The translations under genes were made by a program, and so were the position numbers. Shown here piece after piece: positions 11,683 to 19,667 of a DNA stretch of 64,000 bases; within the stretch, counting starts at the first letter, position 1, and each line of letters begins with the position of its first letter. The stretch comes from JAFAXD01 sp051985675 (lineage in GTDB: Bacteria > Pseudomonadota > Alphaproteobacteria > Rhizobiales > Xanthobacteraceae). The notes under the pieces were generated by a model. That model was not told the origin of the DNA. It saw nothing but the letters and a program-made list of their open reading frames with translations, and searched no databases. The stretch lies in NCBI GenBank assembly GCA_051985675.1, contig JBPYFJ010000152.1, forward strand, positions 1 to 64,000. The letters are read 5' to 3'.

Positions 11683-12417
11683 TCACCCGATCTTTCCCAG
11701 TGCGGGAAACCATTCCAGCAGCCAGAAGCCGGCCTCGGTGATCCAGCCGGTCAGGAAGGCGATGCCGGTCAGCACCAGCAGGCCGCCCATCACCTTTTCG
11801 ACCACGGCGAGGTGCGCGCGAAAGCGCGCAATCGCGGCCATCACCGGTTCGACCGCGCACGCGGCGATCAGGAACGGAATGCCGAGGCCGGCCGAATAGA
11901 TCGCGAGCAGGCCGGCGCCCTTGGAGACGGTCTCCTTCGAGGCCGCGACCGCGAGGATCGCGGCCAGCACCGGCCCGATGCACGGCGTCCAGCCGAACGC
12001 GAATGCGAGGCCCATGGCGTAAGCGCCCCAGAAGCCGACCGGCTTGGGCATCGCCATCCGCTTTTCCCGCATCAACAGCCCGATCGGGGCGAGCCCCAGG
12101 AAATGCAGGCCCATCACGATGATCGCGATACCGGCGAGGATAGCGAGTTGCGGCGAGAACCGCAGCACCAGCGCACCGATCGCGCTGGCGCTGGCACCGA
12201 ACGCAATGAAGACGGTCGAGAACCCGGCGACGAACAGCGCGGCGGCCACCAGGGTGTCGCGCCACACCAGCGGCCTGGGCTCTTCATCCGCCAGCCGCTC
12301 GAGCGAGGTGCCGGCCAGATAGACGAGATAAGGCGGGACGAGCGGCAGAACGCAGGGCGACAAAAAACTTAACAGGCCCGCGATGAAGGCGGCGAGTAGT
12401 GAAACGTCGGCGGTCAT
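11683..12417 (-). CDS. ccdA: Cytochrome c biogenesis protein CcdA
   Basis: A 244-residue polytopic membrane protein of the CcdA/DsbD-beta family that carries reducing equivalents from cytoplasmic thioredoxin to the periplasm for cytochrome c maturation or thiol repair. The two redox cysteines are visible: SPCVLP near residue 21 and TPCIGP near 135, each next to prolines, with about six hydrophobic helices. Its stop is 10 bases from the livK-type stop, a convergent pair. No other cytochrome c maturation genes are nearby. Confidence 0.95.
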   Translation of the reverse strand: MTADVSLLAAFIAGLLSFLSPCVLPLVPPYLVYLAGTSLERLADEEPRPLVWRDTLVAAALFVAGFSTVFIAFGASASAIGALVLRFSPQLAILAGIAIIVMGLHFLGLAPIGLLMREKRMAMPKPVGFWGAYAMGLAFAFGWTPCIGPVLAAILAVAASKETVSKGAGLLAIYSAGLGIPFLIAACAVEPVMAAIARFRAHLAVVEKVMGGLLVLTGIAFLTGWITEAGFWLLEWFPALGKIG

Positions 12418-12561
12418 GCGCCTTCATGCGCGAGCGCGTGCGGGGGCGCAAGCCGCAGCGATCGCGCGCTTGAAGTTGTGAAGGAAGTTGAACGTCAACG
12501 CTAACCCCGTTGACCATGCTCGTGAAATGGTTTCCGTTTACGGCTCATCGGAGGCCTCTGG

Positions 12562-13554
12562 GTGGCGCGCAATCTGATCACCGACGTGCCCGGCGTGCGG
12601 GTCGGCAACGCGCAGGATGCGCAACTCGCCTCCGGCGTGACGGTCGTGCTGTTCGATCAGCCGGCGGTCGCGTCAATCGACGTGCGCGGCGGCGGACCGG
12701 GAACTCGCGAAACCGACCTACTCGATCCGCAGATGGCGGTCCCGGGCATCGACGCGATCACGCTGTCGGGCGGCTCGGCGTATGGGCTCGACGCCCCGAG
12801 CGGCGCGCAGGCCTATCTGCGCGAGCAGGGCCGCGGCTACCAGGTTGGTGCGGCGCGGGTTGCGATCGTACCGGGCGCGATCTTGTTCGATCTGCTCAAC
12901 GGCGGTGACAAGGACTGGGGCCGCTTTCCGCCGTATCGCGAGCTCGCCTACGCGGCGGCCGCGAACGCGTCCCTCGATTTCGCGCTCGGGAGCGTCGGGG
13001 CCGGCACTGGCGCGACCACCGTCAACCTCAAGGGCGGCCTTGGTTCCGCATCCGCGGTCACGGCCGATGGGTTCATTATCGGCGCACTCGCGGCCGTGAA
13101 TGCGGCCGGCAGCGTCGTGGTCGGCGACGGGCCGTGGTTCTGGGCGGCGCCGTTCGAAGACAACGGCGAGTTCGGCGGGCGTGGCTTTCCATCGCCGCTG
13201 CCGCCCGGCGCGCTTGATCCGCGCACCAAAGGCGCGCTGCGCCAGAGCACCGCGCTGGTCGTCGTCGCAACCGAGGCGGCGCTGACCAAGGCGCAGGCCA
13301 AGCGCCTCGCGGTCGCCGCCCAGGACGGGCTCGCGCGCGCGAGCTATCCGGTGCACACCTCGCTCGACGGCGACGTGGTGTTCGCGGCCTCAACCGGCGC
13401 CAAGCCGCTGGCCGACCCGACCTTCGCGTTCATGCGGCTCGGCGCGGTTGCGGCCAACGTCGTCGCCCGCGCGGTCGCACGCGGGGTTTACGAGGCGACC
13501 GCCCTGCCCTTTGCGGGCGCGCTACCGAGCTGGCGTGATAAATTCAGCGGCTGA
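12562..13554 (+). CDS. P1 family peptidase (DmpA/NylC-type Ntn hydrolase)
   Basis: A 330-residue member of peptidase family S58/P1, self-cleaving Ntn hydrolases acting on peptides or amides with unusual N-terminal residues. Recognisable segments are ITDVPGVRVGN at the start, LSGGSAYGLDA (68-78), GSVGAGTGATT (143-153) and VNLKGGLGS. At the expected self-cleavage site, usually N-T-T, this protein reads Q228-S229-T230 before ALVVVATEA, so the nucleophile would be Ser229. The GTG start at 12562 is supported by GGAGG seven bases upstream. Cytoplasmic, no signal peptide. Ends 3 bases from the convergent dehydrogenase gene. Confidence 0.88.
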   Translation: MARNLITDVPGVRVGNAQDAQLASGVTVVLFDQPAVASIDVRGGGPGTRETDLLDPQMAVPGIDAITLSGGSAYGLDAPSGAQAYLREQGRGYQVGAARVAIVPGAILFDLLNGGDKDWGRFPPYRELAYAAAANASLDFALGSVGAGTGATTVNLKGGLGSASAVTADGFIIGALAAVNAAGSVVVGDGPWFWAAPFEDNGEFGGRGFPSPLPPGALDPRTKGALRQSTALVVVATEAALTKAQAKRLAVAAQDGLARASYPVHTSLDGDVVFAASTGAKPLADPTFAFMRLGAVAANVVARAVARGVYEATALPFAGALPSWRDKFSG

Positions 13555-13557
13555 TAG

Positions 13558-14802
13558 TTACGAAAACCGCTCCGCGCGGAACGGCGTCGGATCGATGAAC
13601 GGGGTTGCATCGGTGACGAGCTCGGCCAGCAACCGGCCGGTAGCAGCGCCGAGGGTGAGGCCCCAATGGCCGTGGCCGAACGCGAGCCACAGGCCGGTTT
13701 GACCCGGCGCTCGGCCGATCACCGGCCGCGAGTCCGCAAAGCAGGGCCGCGCACCCATCCATGGCGTTGGCTCGACCGGATCGCCAAGCGCAAAGAGCTC
13801 GCGCGCCGCCGGCAGCACGCGCGCAAGCTGCACCGGTGTCGCCGGCGCATCGCGCGCCGCAAACTCGGCGCCCGTGGTGAGCCGAATGCCCTGCTCCATC
13901 GGCGCCAGACAGTAGCCGCCGTCGGCATCGAGCACCGGGCGCGCGAGCGCGGCATTGCCGTTGGCGCGAAAGTGCCGGTGATACCCGCGCTTGATTCCAA
14001 GCGGCAGCCGGATGCCCATCGGATTAAGCACGTCGGGCGCCCACGGACCGAGCGCGACCACGCCATGTGGTGCCTCCACGACGCCGCCTTCGGTCGTGAC
14101 CCGCCAACGATTGCCGTCGCGGCGCAGCGTGCGCGCATCGCCATTGAGCACGATGCCGCCGAGGGCTTCGACGCGCTGCGCGTAGGCGCGCGTGAGCGCG
14201 AGCGGATTGCTGAGCGACACCACATCCTTGAGAAAGATCGCGTGCCGGAACACCGGCTCGAGCGAGGGCTCGAGCGCGCGTGCAGCGTTAACGTCAAGGA
14301 CCGCGGTTGTGATGCCGAACTGCGCTGCGAGCTCGCGCTCGCGCGCGGTCCCGGCGAACGAGCGATCCTGGCGGAAGAGCTTGAGCCATCCGGTCTTGCG
14401 CAGGTAGGACGAAACGCCGGATTCCGCCATCAGCGTTTCGTGCTCGGCGACCGCGCGCGCGAAGAACGGCCGCATGACGGTCGCGGTTTCAATGAGGCGC
14501 TGCGGCTGCGACCAGGCGTAGAACGCCGCGAGCCATGGCGCGACCTGCGGCAGGAAGCCTAAGTGATAATTCGCCTCCGGCGCGAGCTTGAGAACGATGC
14601 GCGCCAAGCGCCCGAGATCGCTTGGAAAGGTCTGCGGAAAAATCGTGTTGCCTTCGATGATCCCGGCGTTGCCGTAGGACGTCCCCTCGCCCGCGCCGGC
14701 GCGATCGACGAGCGCAACCGCGAGCCCGCGCTTGGCGAGATGCAACGCAATCGAGGTGCCGACGATGCCGGCGCCCAGGACGAGCACGTCAGTACGGGCC
14801 AT
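13558..14802 (-). CDS. DadA-like FAD-dependent D-amino acid dehydrogenase
   Basis: A 414-residue DAO-family flavoprotein. The N-terminus has the dinucleotide-binding motif VLGAGIVGTSIALHLAKRG and an acidic VD after the second strand. The C-terminus carries the second FAD contact, WLAFGHGHWGLTLGAATG. The general sequence, including TSYGNAGIIEGNTIFPQ, matches DadA-type D-amino-acid dehydrogenases, which deaminate D-amino acids and pass electrons to the respiratory chain. No alanine racemase gene is adjacent, so the substrate is open. An upstream promoter region shared with a predicted small RNA is described separately. Confidence 0.88.
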   Translation of the reverse strand: MARTDVLVLGAGIVGTSIALHLAKRGLAVALVDRAGAGEGTSYGNAGIIEGNTIFPQTFPSDLGRLARIVLKLAPEANYHLGFLPQVAPWLAAFYAWSQPQRLIETATVMRPFFARAVAEHETLMAESGVSSYLRKTGWLKLFRQDRSFAGTARERELAAQFGITTAVLDVNAARALEPSLEPVFRHAIFLKDVVSLSNPLALTRAYAQRVEALGGIVLNGDARTLRRDGNRWRVTTEGGVVEAPHGVVALGPWAPDVLNPMGIRLPLGIKRGYHRHFRANGNAALARPVLDADGGYCLAPMEQGIRLTTGAEFAARDAPATPVQLARVLPAARELFALGDPVEPTPWMGARPCFADSRPVIGRAPGQTGLWLAFGHGHWGLTLGAATGRLLAELVTDATPFIDPTPFRAERFS

Positions 14803-15032
14803 AAGATCCTCGGAGGGAACGGATCGACGCGCCGCCTTATATATGCTGGCGGATGGCGCCGCCTTCCCACAAGATATGTTGATAGAACAAAGACTTGGTT
14901 CTTCGACCTTCGCCCGGTGTCCAGTCTGTGTCCCGGAACCGCAAAGTCCTGGTGGGCTCGCCGGTCACCGATTCCGTGATCCATGTATCATGAGGCGTCC
15001 CGGTCGCAACGCACCACTCGCGCGCGATGGTC

Positions 15033-15065
15033 GAAGAAGAAAGCCCGACCGCGAAGGCCGGGCTT
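15033..15065 (-). terminator. Intrinsic terminator of predicted small RNA
   Basis: On the minus strand AAGCCCG (15059-15065) pairs with CGGGCTT (15041-15047), with further pairing inside and a TTCG tetraloop. It is followed by the T-rich tail TCTTCTTC. On the plus strand no T-run follows, so it works for minus-strand transcripts. Confidence 0.65.
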
Positions 15066-15126
15066 GAAGTAGGGAGAAAGGTCCTGCAATCGCTGCCGGA
15101 CGGGACTGACCGGCTGAGAGAGGACC
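15034..15126 (-). ncRNA. Predicted small RNA with anti-Shine-Dalgarno segment
   Basis: Read on the minus strand from 15126, the transcript would begin GGTCCT, which pairs with AGGACC about 40 bases later. An inner GCCGG/CCGGC helix makes a long first hairpin. Then comes a single-stranded CTTTCTCCCTACTTC, whose CTCCC could pair with ribosome-binding sites. It ends with a GC hairpin capped by TTCG and a T-rich tail, a standard intrinsic terminator. Upstream a -10-like TAAATT (15133-15138) precedes the proposed start by 6 bases, with a CRP-like palindrome centred near -42.5. No -35 is visible, as expected for activator-dependent promoters. The whole gene is a prediction from structure. Confidence 0.5.
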
Positions 15127-15160
15127 GGCACGAATTTAATCCATCAACCCCGGTTGGCTG

Positions 15161-15176
15161 TGTGACCTAGGTCACG
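15161..15176. promoter_or_regulatory. CRP/FNR-like operator palindrome
   Basis: TGTGACCTAGGTCACG contains a perfect 14-bp palindrome and matches the TGTGA-N6-TCACA pattern of CRP-type regulators except for the last base. It is centred about 42.5 bases upstream of the proposed small-RNA start on the minus strand, the class II activator position. It could instead serve an unseen plus-strand promoter. The regulator is unknown. Confidence 0.55.
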
Positions 15177-15349
15177 GCTGCTTGCCGGTACCGTGCCGCC
15201 CGCAATAGCCTTCCGGCATGGGCCCGAACCGCCGAGCGCAGGACCGCGGTACGTTCCGCAAAGCGGTGCGTTCTGGCACTCAGCAGCCATTTCCCACAAG
15301 GCCCGCGACTGGCGAGTTGCTGCATCACCGACTACAAAACCAATGACAT

Positions 15350-15440
15350 GGAGGGGTGGCTGAGTGGTCTAAGGCACCGCATCCCTGATGCGTTATACGG
15401 GCAACCGTATCGGAGGTTCGAATCCTCACCCCCTCCGCCA
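15350..15440 (+). tRNA. tRNA-Ser-like gene with aberrant anticodon arm (CCT at 34-36)
   Basis: 91 bases folding as a class II tRNA. The acceptor GGAGGGG (15350-15356) pairs with CCCCTCC (15430-15436), with discriminator G and encoded CCA. It has a normal D arm, a perfect variable stem 15395-15400/15405-15410 with GCAA loop, and T loop TTCGAAT. It resembles alphaproteobacterial tRNA-Ser. Two features are wrong: the anticodon loop (15382-15388) reads TCCCTGA, so T33 is C and the anticodon would be CCT; and one extra base lies between T stem and acceptor stem (15428-15429). The anticodon arm is fully self-complementary, 15378-15383 with 15387-15392, leaving only CCT in the loop. It may be a pseudogene or an unconventional tRNA. 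Confidence 0.7.
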
Positions 15441-15457
15441 ATTCGTCGCCACCCAAT

Positions 15458-15489
15458 GAAAATGAAAAAGCCCCGCCTGCCGACGGAGC
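15458..15489 (-). terminator. Minus-strand intrinsic terminator
   Basis: On the minus strand GCTCCGTC (15482-15489) pairs with GGCGGGGC (15470-15477), allowing two G-T pairs, across a 4-base loop. The tail is TTTTTCATTTTC. It implies a leftward transcript from the region beyond 15490, for which no sure gene is seen. Confidence 0.5.
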
Positions 15490-16116
15490 TTAGTCTTGGC
15501 ATAACCTTCAACGACGGGAAAGTCTCAGGCTGTCGTGTGACGGGCCGATGACCGATCGTAGCTCTAGCAAACATCCTTGGCCGTTTCGCGCCCCGATAAA
15601 GACCAGCAACGGCTCATCCGCACCGCATGTCGGTATCGAGCGTGATCGAGTTTCTTGTAGTGCCAAGTGAAGGCAGCCGCCGCAGGATGTCGCGCACTCG
15701 CACGGGCTGGCATCGGCGGCAATCAACAAGCGTCGGATGAGCTTCTGCAAGCGGCCATCCCTAGGCATTAGGGCAGCACAGGCGCGCTATCGGACGGGTG
15801 GGGCGAAGCATCGCTCTATCCTTTGACATATTTTGTGAAAAACCTGCGCCGGATATCCTTTCAACCTAACTGATGAGCGCAACCATGATCATCGCAATCG
15901 TTGGGTCCGCCATTGTCGCGGCAATGATGTTCGAGGCACGGCTTGACATATGGCACTGATACTCGCCGATTAGCGGCTGAGGTAACCTTGGTTGCGTACA
16001 TCGTCCTGCGCTGACGCACCAAAAGGGGGCGGGTGATGCCGAATTGGCCGAACAAAAGGGATGACGCGCAGCATCTTCGGCTTTGACCGACCACATGATG
16101 CGGAAAACCAGCGTCC

Positions 16117-16170
16117 ATGTCCGCTTCGGGTCATTAGCGGACATTGCGGCCACAACTCCGAATGTCCGCT
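16117..16170. repeat. Dispersed palindromic repeat (ATGTCCGCT family)
   Basis: ATGTCCGCT (16117-16125) and AGCGGACAT (16135-16143) form a 9-bp inverted repeat, with another ATGTCCGCT at 16162-16170. Its plus-strand translation contains VHVRFGSLADIAA. That string type recurs in spurious predicted proteins of Bradyrhizobium relatives, marking a widespread intergenic repeat (recalled, not searched). Confidence 0.6.
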
Positions 16171-16336
16171 TAGGACGCGATGGCGGACGAACTCCAAGCT
16201 GTCGTGAAGCTCGACGGTTGCCAGCCAACCGCGGCCGACAATTGCCTGGATGGCCGAGGCTCGGTCAACCGCACCATCAGGAGTCGATTTCGATTCGGTT
16301 CTAGGGCGATCCAGCCGCAAATCAACAAATAACGAT

Positions 16337-16366
16337 AAAAAAAGCCCCGCCTTATATAGGCGAGGC
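16337..16366 (-). terminator. Minus-strand intrinsic terminator
   Basis: On the minus strand GCCTCGCC (16359-16366) pairs with GGCGGGGC (16344-16351) with one G-T pair, loop of 7, followed by seven T. It would end a leftward transcript arising within or opposite the rpe leader. Confidence 0.55.
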
Positions 16367-16474
16367 GGGCGAATTTGCGGCCTGGCGCACGATCAGGTGG
16401 AAAATCCAGGATGCCAGCGCGCGTTGCCCGCAGCGGCAGCGCATGTTACGCGAACCTGGATATTGGAGGAATCG

Positions 16475-17161
16475 GTGGTCCGGCCACTCTTTGTCGCCCC
16501 ATCCATTCTGGCTGCAGATTTCGCCCGTCTGGGCGAAGAGGTGCGCGCGATCGATCACGCCGGCGCCGACTGGGTGCATGTGGACGTGATGGACGGTCAT
16601 TTCGTGCCCAACATCACCATCGGCCCCGATGTGGTGAAGGCACTGCGCGCGCACTCGCGCAAGACCTTCGACGTGCATCTGATGATCGCACCGTGCGATC
16701 CCTACCTCGAGGCGTTCGCCAAGGCCGGCGCCGATATCATCACGGTGCACGTGGAAGCCGGCCCGCACATCCATCGCTCCTTGCAGGCGATCCGGGCGCT
16801 CGGCAAGAAGGCAGGCGTTACGCTCAATCCCGGCACAGGCGTCGAGACGATCGAGAACGTGATCGACCTCGTCGACCTGGTTCTCGTGATGTCGGTCAAC
16901 CCGGGGTTTGGCGGGCAATCGTTCATTTCGGCCGCGGTCGAGAAGATCGCGCGCTTGCGGGCCATGGCCGGCACCCGCGAAATCGACATCGAGGTCGACG
17001 GCGGCATCACGCCGGAAAACGCGCCGCTGGTCGTGCGCGCGGGCGCCAACGTGCTGGTGGCCGGCTCCGCGGTGTTCCGCGGCGGCAATCCCGACGCCTA
17101 TCGGGCCAACATCGCGGCGATCCGCAACGCCGCCGCGATCGCGCGCGGAGAGGCGGCGTGA
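16475..17161 (+). CDS. rpe: Ribulose-phosphate 3-epimerase (first of two)
   Basis: A 228-residue TIM-barrel enzyme interconverting ribulose 5-phosphate and xylulose 5-phosphate. It has FVAPSILAADFARLGEE at the start, the metal-site segment VHVDVMDGHFVPNITIGP, LMIAPCDPYLEAF, and the phosphate-binding VDGGITPENAPLV and GANVLVAGSAVF near the C-terminus. The GTG start at 16475 follows GGAGGA by four bases, which decides it over the longer open frame. purB starts 4 bases after the stop. A second, clearly different rpe lies at 28065-28799 in the sugar operon. Confidence 0.95.
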   Translation: MVRPLFVAPSILAADFARLGEEVRAIDHAGADWVHVDVMDGHFVPNITIGPDVVKALRAHSRKTFDVHLMIAPCDPYLEAFAKAGADIITVHVEAGPHIHRSLQAIRALGKKAGVTLNPGTGVETIENVIDLVDLVLVMSVNPGFGGQSFISAAVEKIARLRAMAGTREIDIEVDGGITPENAPLVVRAGANVLVAGSAVFRGGNPDAYRANIAAIRNAAAIARGEAA

Positions 17162-17165
17162 CGCG

Positions 17166-18479
17166 ATGATCCCGCGCTACAGCCGACTGCCGATGGCGGC
17201 GATCTGGGACGCGAAGACGCGCTACCGGATCTGGTTCGAGATCGAGGCACACGCCGCCGACGCGATGGCGGCGCTTGGCCTGATCCCGAAGGAGGCCGTG
17301 CAAACGATCTGGGCCAAGGGCAAGGCCTCGATGTTCGACATCGCGCGGATCGATGAGATCGAGCGCGAGGTCAAGCACGACGTCATCGCGTTTCTTACCC
17401 ACCTGGCGGAGATCGTGGGTCCCGAGGCGCGCTTCGTGCACCAGGGCATGACCTCCTCCGACGTGCTCGACACCTGCCTCAACGTCCAGCTGGTGCGCGC
17501 CGCCGATCTTCTGATCGCGGACCTGGATCAGCTCCTGGCAGCGCTCGAGCGCCGCGCGTTCGAGCACAAGCTGACCCCGATCATCGGGCGCTCGCACGGC
17601 ATTCACGCCGAGCCGACCACGTTCGGCGTCAAGCTCGCCTACGCCTACGCCGAATTCGCCCGTGCGCGCGAGCGCATCAGGGCGGCGCGGCAAGAGGTTG
17701 CCACCTGCAAGATCTCCGGCGCGGTCGGCACCTTTGCGCAGATCGATCCGCGTATCGAAGAACACGTCGCCAAGGCCATGGGGCTGCGGGTCGAGCCGGT
17801 ATCGACCCAGATCATCCCGCGCGACCGGCACGCCATGTACTTCGCCACGCTCGGCGTCGTCGCCTCATCGGTCGAGCGGCTGGCGATCGAGATCCGCCAC
17901 CTGCAGCGCACCGAGGTGCTGGAGGCGGAGGAGTTCTTCTCCGAGGGCCAGAAGGGCTCCTCGGCGATGCCGCACAAGCGCAATCCGGTGCTGAGCGAGA
18001 ACCTGACGGGTCTCGCCCGCATGGTGCGCGCCTACGCGCTCCCGGCGATGGAAAACGTCGCGCTCTGGCACGAGCGCGACATCTCGCATTCCTCGGTGGA
18101 GCGGATGATCGGCCCGGATGCAACCGTGACACTTGACTTCGCGCTCGTGCGGCTCACCGGAGTGATCGACAAGCTCATCGTCTATCCGGACAACATGCGG
18201 GCGAACCTCGATCGCCTGGGCGGGCTTGTGCACTCCCAGCGGGTGCTGATCGCGCTGACCCGGAAGGGACTATCGCGCGAGGACGCCTATCGGATCGTTC
18301 AGACCAGCGCCATGAAGGTGTGGCGTGGCGAGGGGGATTTCCTGAGCTTCCTCAAGGCCGACCCGCAGGTCGCCAGGGCGCTGAGCGCGGCCGAACTCGA
18401 GGCGCTGTTCGACCTTGACTACCACCTCAAGCACGTCGACACGATCTTCGCCCGCGTATTTGGGCAGAACCGCAACTAG
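17166..18479 (+). CDS. purB: Adenylosuccinate lyase
   Basis: A 437-residue fumarase/aspartase-superfamily enzyme that splits SAICAR and adenylosuccinate, releasing fumarate in purine synthesis. It has HQGMTSSDVLDTCLN, GRSHGIHAEPTTFG and the signature SSAMPHKRNP of the catalytic serine loop. Length matches the short bacterial form. It starts 4 bases after rpe, so the two are probably cotranscribed. The remaining purine genes lie 16-22 kb away at 34-41 kb. Confidence 0.97.
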   Translation: MIPRYSRLPMAAIWDAKTRYRIWFEIEAHAADAMAALGLIPKEAVQTIWAKGKASMFDIARIDEIEREVKHDVIAFLTHLAEIVGPEARFVHQGMTSSDVLDTCLNVQLVRAADLLIADLDQLLAALERRAFEHKLTPIIGRSHGIHAEPTTFGVKLAYAYAEFARARERIRAARQEVATCKISGAVGTFAQIDPRIEEHVAKAMGLRVEPVSTQIIPRDRHAMYFATLGVVASSVERLAIEIRHLQRTEVLEAEEFFSEGQKGSSAMPHKRNPVLSENLTGLARMVRAYALPAMENVALWHERDISHSSVERMIGPDATVTLDFALVRLTGVIDKLIVYPDNMRANLDRLGGLVHSQRVLIALTRKGLSREDAYRIVQTSAMKVWRGEGDFLSFLKADPQVARALSAAELEALFDLDYHLKHVDTIFARVFGQNRN

Positions 18480-18683
18480 GATGGTTGGGTGAACGTTCGC
18501 GCCGTTTCTTCGCATCCACGGACAAGTCACTGATCCTTAATGATTTCCGTCTCAAACTAGCGTGGCTGAAAATCCTCGCGGGAGCGGTCGTGATGTGGCA
18601 GGTCGGGCGTTCCTTGATTGCGCCGCATGGGCGCGCAGAAGTCACCTGATGGCGCAATCAAACTCGGTCTGACGCACGCCCAG

Positions 18684-19523
18684 ATGCGCTCCCCGCCTTC
18701 CATTCTGGTGTTTGATTCCGGCCTCGGCGGCCTCACCGTCCTGCGCGAGATTGAGCGCGCGCGGCCGGACGCGGCGCTCGTCTATGTGGCCGACGATGCG
18801 TTCTTTCCCTATGGGGCGCAGGAGGAAGCGGAGCTGGTTGAGCGCGTGGTGGCGTTGATCGGCACGCTGATTGCGGACCACGCTCCCGATCTCGTGGTGA
18901 TCGCCTGCAACACCGCGTCGACCCTGGTGTTGCCGCATCTGCGCGAACGATACGCCGTGCCGTTCGTTGGCACCGTGCCGGCGATCAAGCCGGCGTGCGC
19001 GGCGTCGCGCAGCAAGCGGGTGTCGGTGCTCGGAACCCAGGCGACCGTGAAGCGGGAATACACCCGCGCGCTGATCCGCGATTTCGGCCAGGGCTGCGAG
19101 GTGAAGCTCGTCGGGTCGGCGCGGCTTGCGGGCGTTGCAGAGGCGGCCTTGCGCGGCGAACCGGTCGATGACCCCGCGATCGCCGCCGAGATCGCGCCGT
19201 GCTTTGTCGACGAGGGCGGCCGCCGCACTGACATGGTCGCGCTCGCCTGCACGCATTATCCGCTGCTGCAGGCGTGGCTGACGCGGCTTGCGCCGTGGCC
19301 GGTCGCCTGGATCGACCCGGCGCCGGCGATCGCGCGCCGGGTGGTCGACCTCACCGGCAAGCCGGCCGCGGCAAGCGGTCCGCCGGTGCGGGCGATATTC
19401 ACGTCCGGACAGGCCCCCTCGCCGGCGCTCGCGCGCGCGCTCGCCCAGTTCGGGATCGGAAGCGGGGAGCAGCCGCTGCCAGCGCTACCAGGGCCATTTG
19501 ACACCGCAGCCGTTTCTTCCTAG
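18684..19523 (+). CDS. murI: Glutamate racemase
   Basis: A 279-residue Asp/Glu racemase superfamily enzyme making D-glutamate for peptidoglycan. Both catalytic cysteines are present: ACNTAST and ACTHYPLL. The N-terminal ILVFDSGLGGLTVLREI is the family signature. The frame remains open to ATG codons at 18618 and 18627; I prefer 18684 because the motif normally begins within about ten residues, but no clear ribosome-binding site decides it. A GC hairpin (19534-19539/19545-19550) after the stop may be a terminator. rpsD follows. Confidence 0.92.
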   Translation: MRSPPSILVFDSGLGGLTVLREIERARPDAALVYVADDAFFPYGAQEEAELVERVVALIGTLIADHAPDLVVIACNTASTLVLPHLRERYAVPFVGTVPAIKPACAASRSKRVSVLGTQATVKREYTRALIRDFGQGCEVKLVGSARLAGVAEAALRGEPVDDPAIAAEIAPCFVDEGGRRTDMVALACTHYPLLQAWLTRLAPWPVAWIDPAPAIARRVVDLTGKPAAASGPPVRAIFTSGQAPSPALARALAQFGIGSGEQPLPALPGPFDTAAVSS

Positions 19524-19667
19524 AACCCGCCGGCCCGCGGTTGACGCGGGCATTTCGCGACCCGCGGTACGGCCCTCACGCTAGGTCCGGACCTGTCGGT
19601 TCAGGGCTGAGAACCCTGGGCAAAGGAGGGCGCGTTTCCTCGTAATCCAAACAACACTGAGGACGCG

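Larger units (their letters stand above)
14803..15349. other. Non-coding region with predicted small RNA and activator site
   Basis: 547 bases without a credible protein gene. It contains the predicted small RNA (15034-15126, minus strand), its terminator hairpin and a CRP-like palindrome at 15161-15176. Bases 14803-15030 and 15180-15349 show no feature I can name. Confidence 0.55.
15441..16474. other. 1-kb region without a convincing gene
   Basis: Low-quality reading frames only. It contains a minus-strand terminator just after the tRNA-like gene, an 86-codon minus-strand frame at 15508-15768 (Cys-rich CECATSCGGC, no ribosome-binding site, start doubtful) ending 19 bases before that terminator, a palindromic repeat at 16117-16170, and a second minus-strand terminator at 16337-16366. 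A hairpin, 16404-16410 with 16455-16461, lies just before the rpe ribosome-binding site. Confidence 0.5.

Noticed and set aside
15508..15768. 86-codon Cys-rich minus-strand frame upstream of a terminator
   Set aside because: No ribosome-binding site and no known family; kept only as a note because the terminator is close to its stop.
15873..15959. 28-codon plus-strand frame encoding a hydrophobic peptide
   Set aside because: Too short, no ribosome-binding site; may be a gene remnant.
16083..16304. 73-codon frame containing VHVRFGSLADIAA
   Set aside because: Translation of a dispersed palindromic repeat, not a protein.
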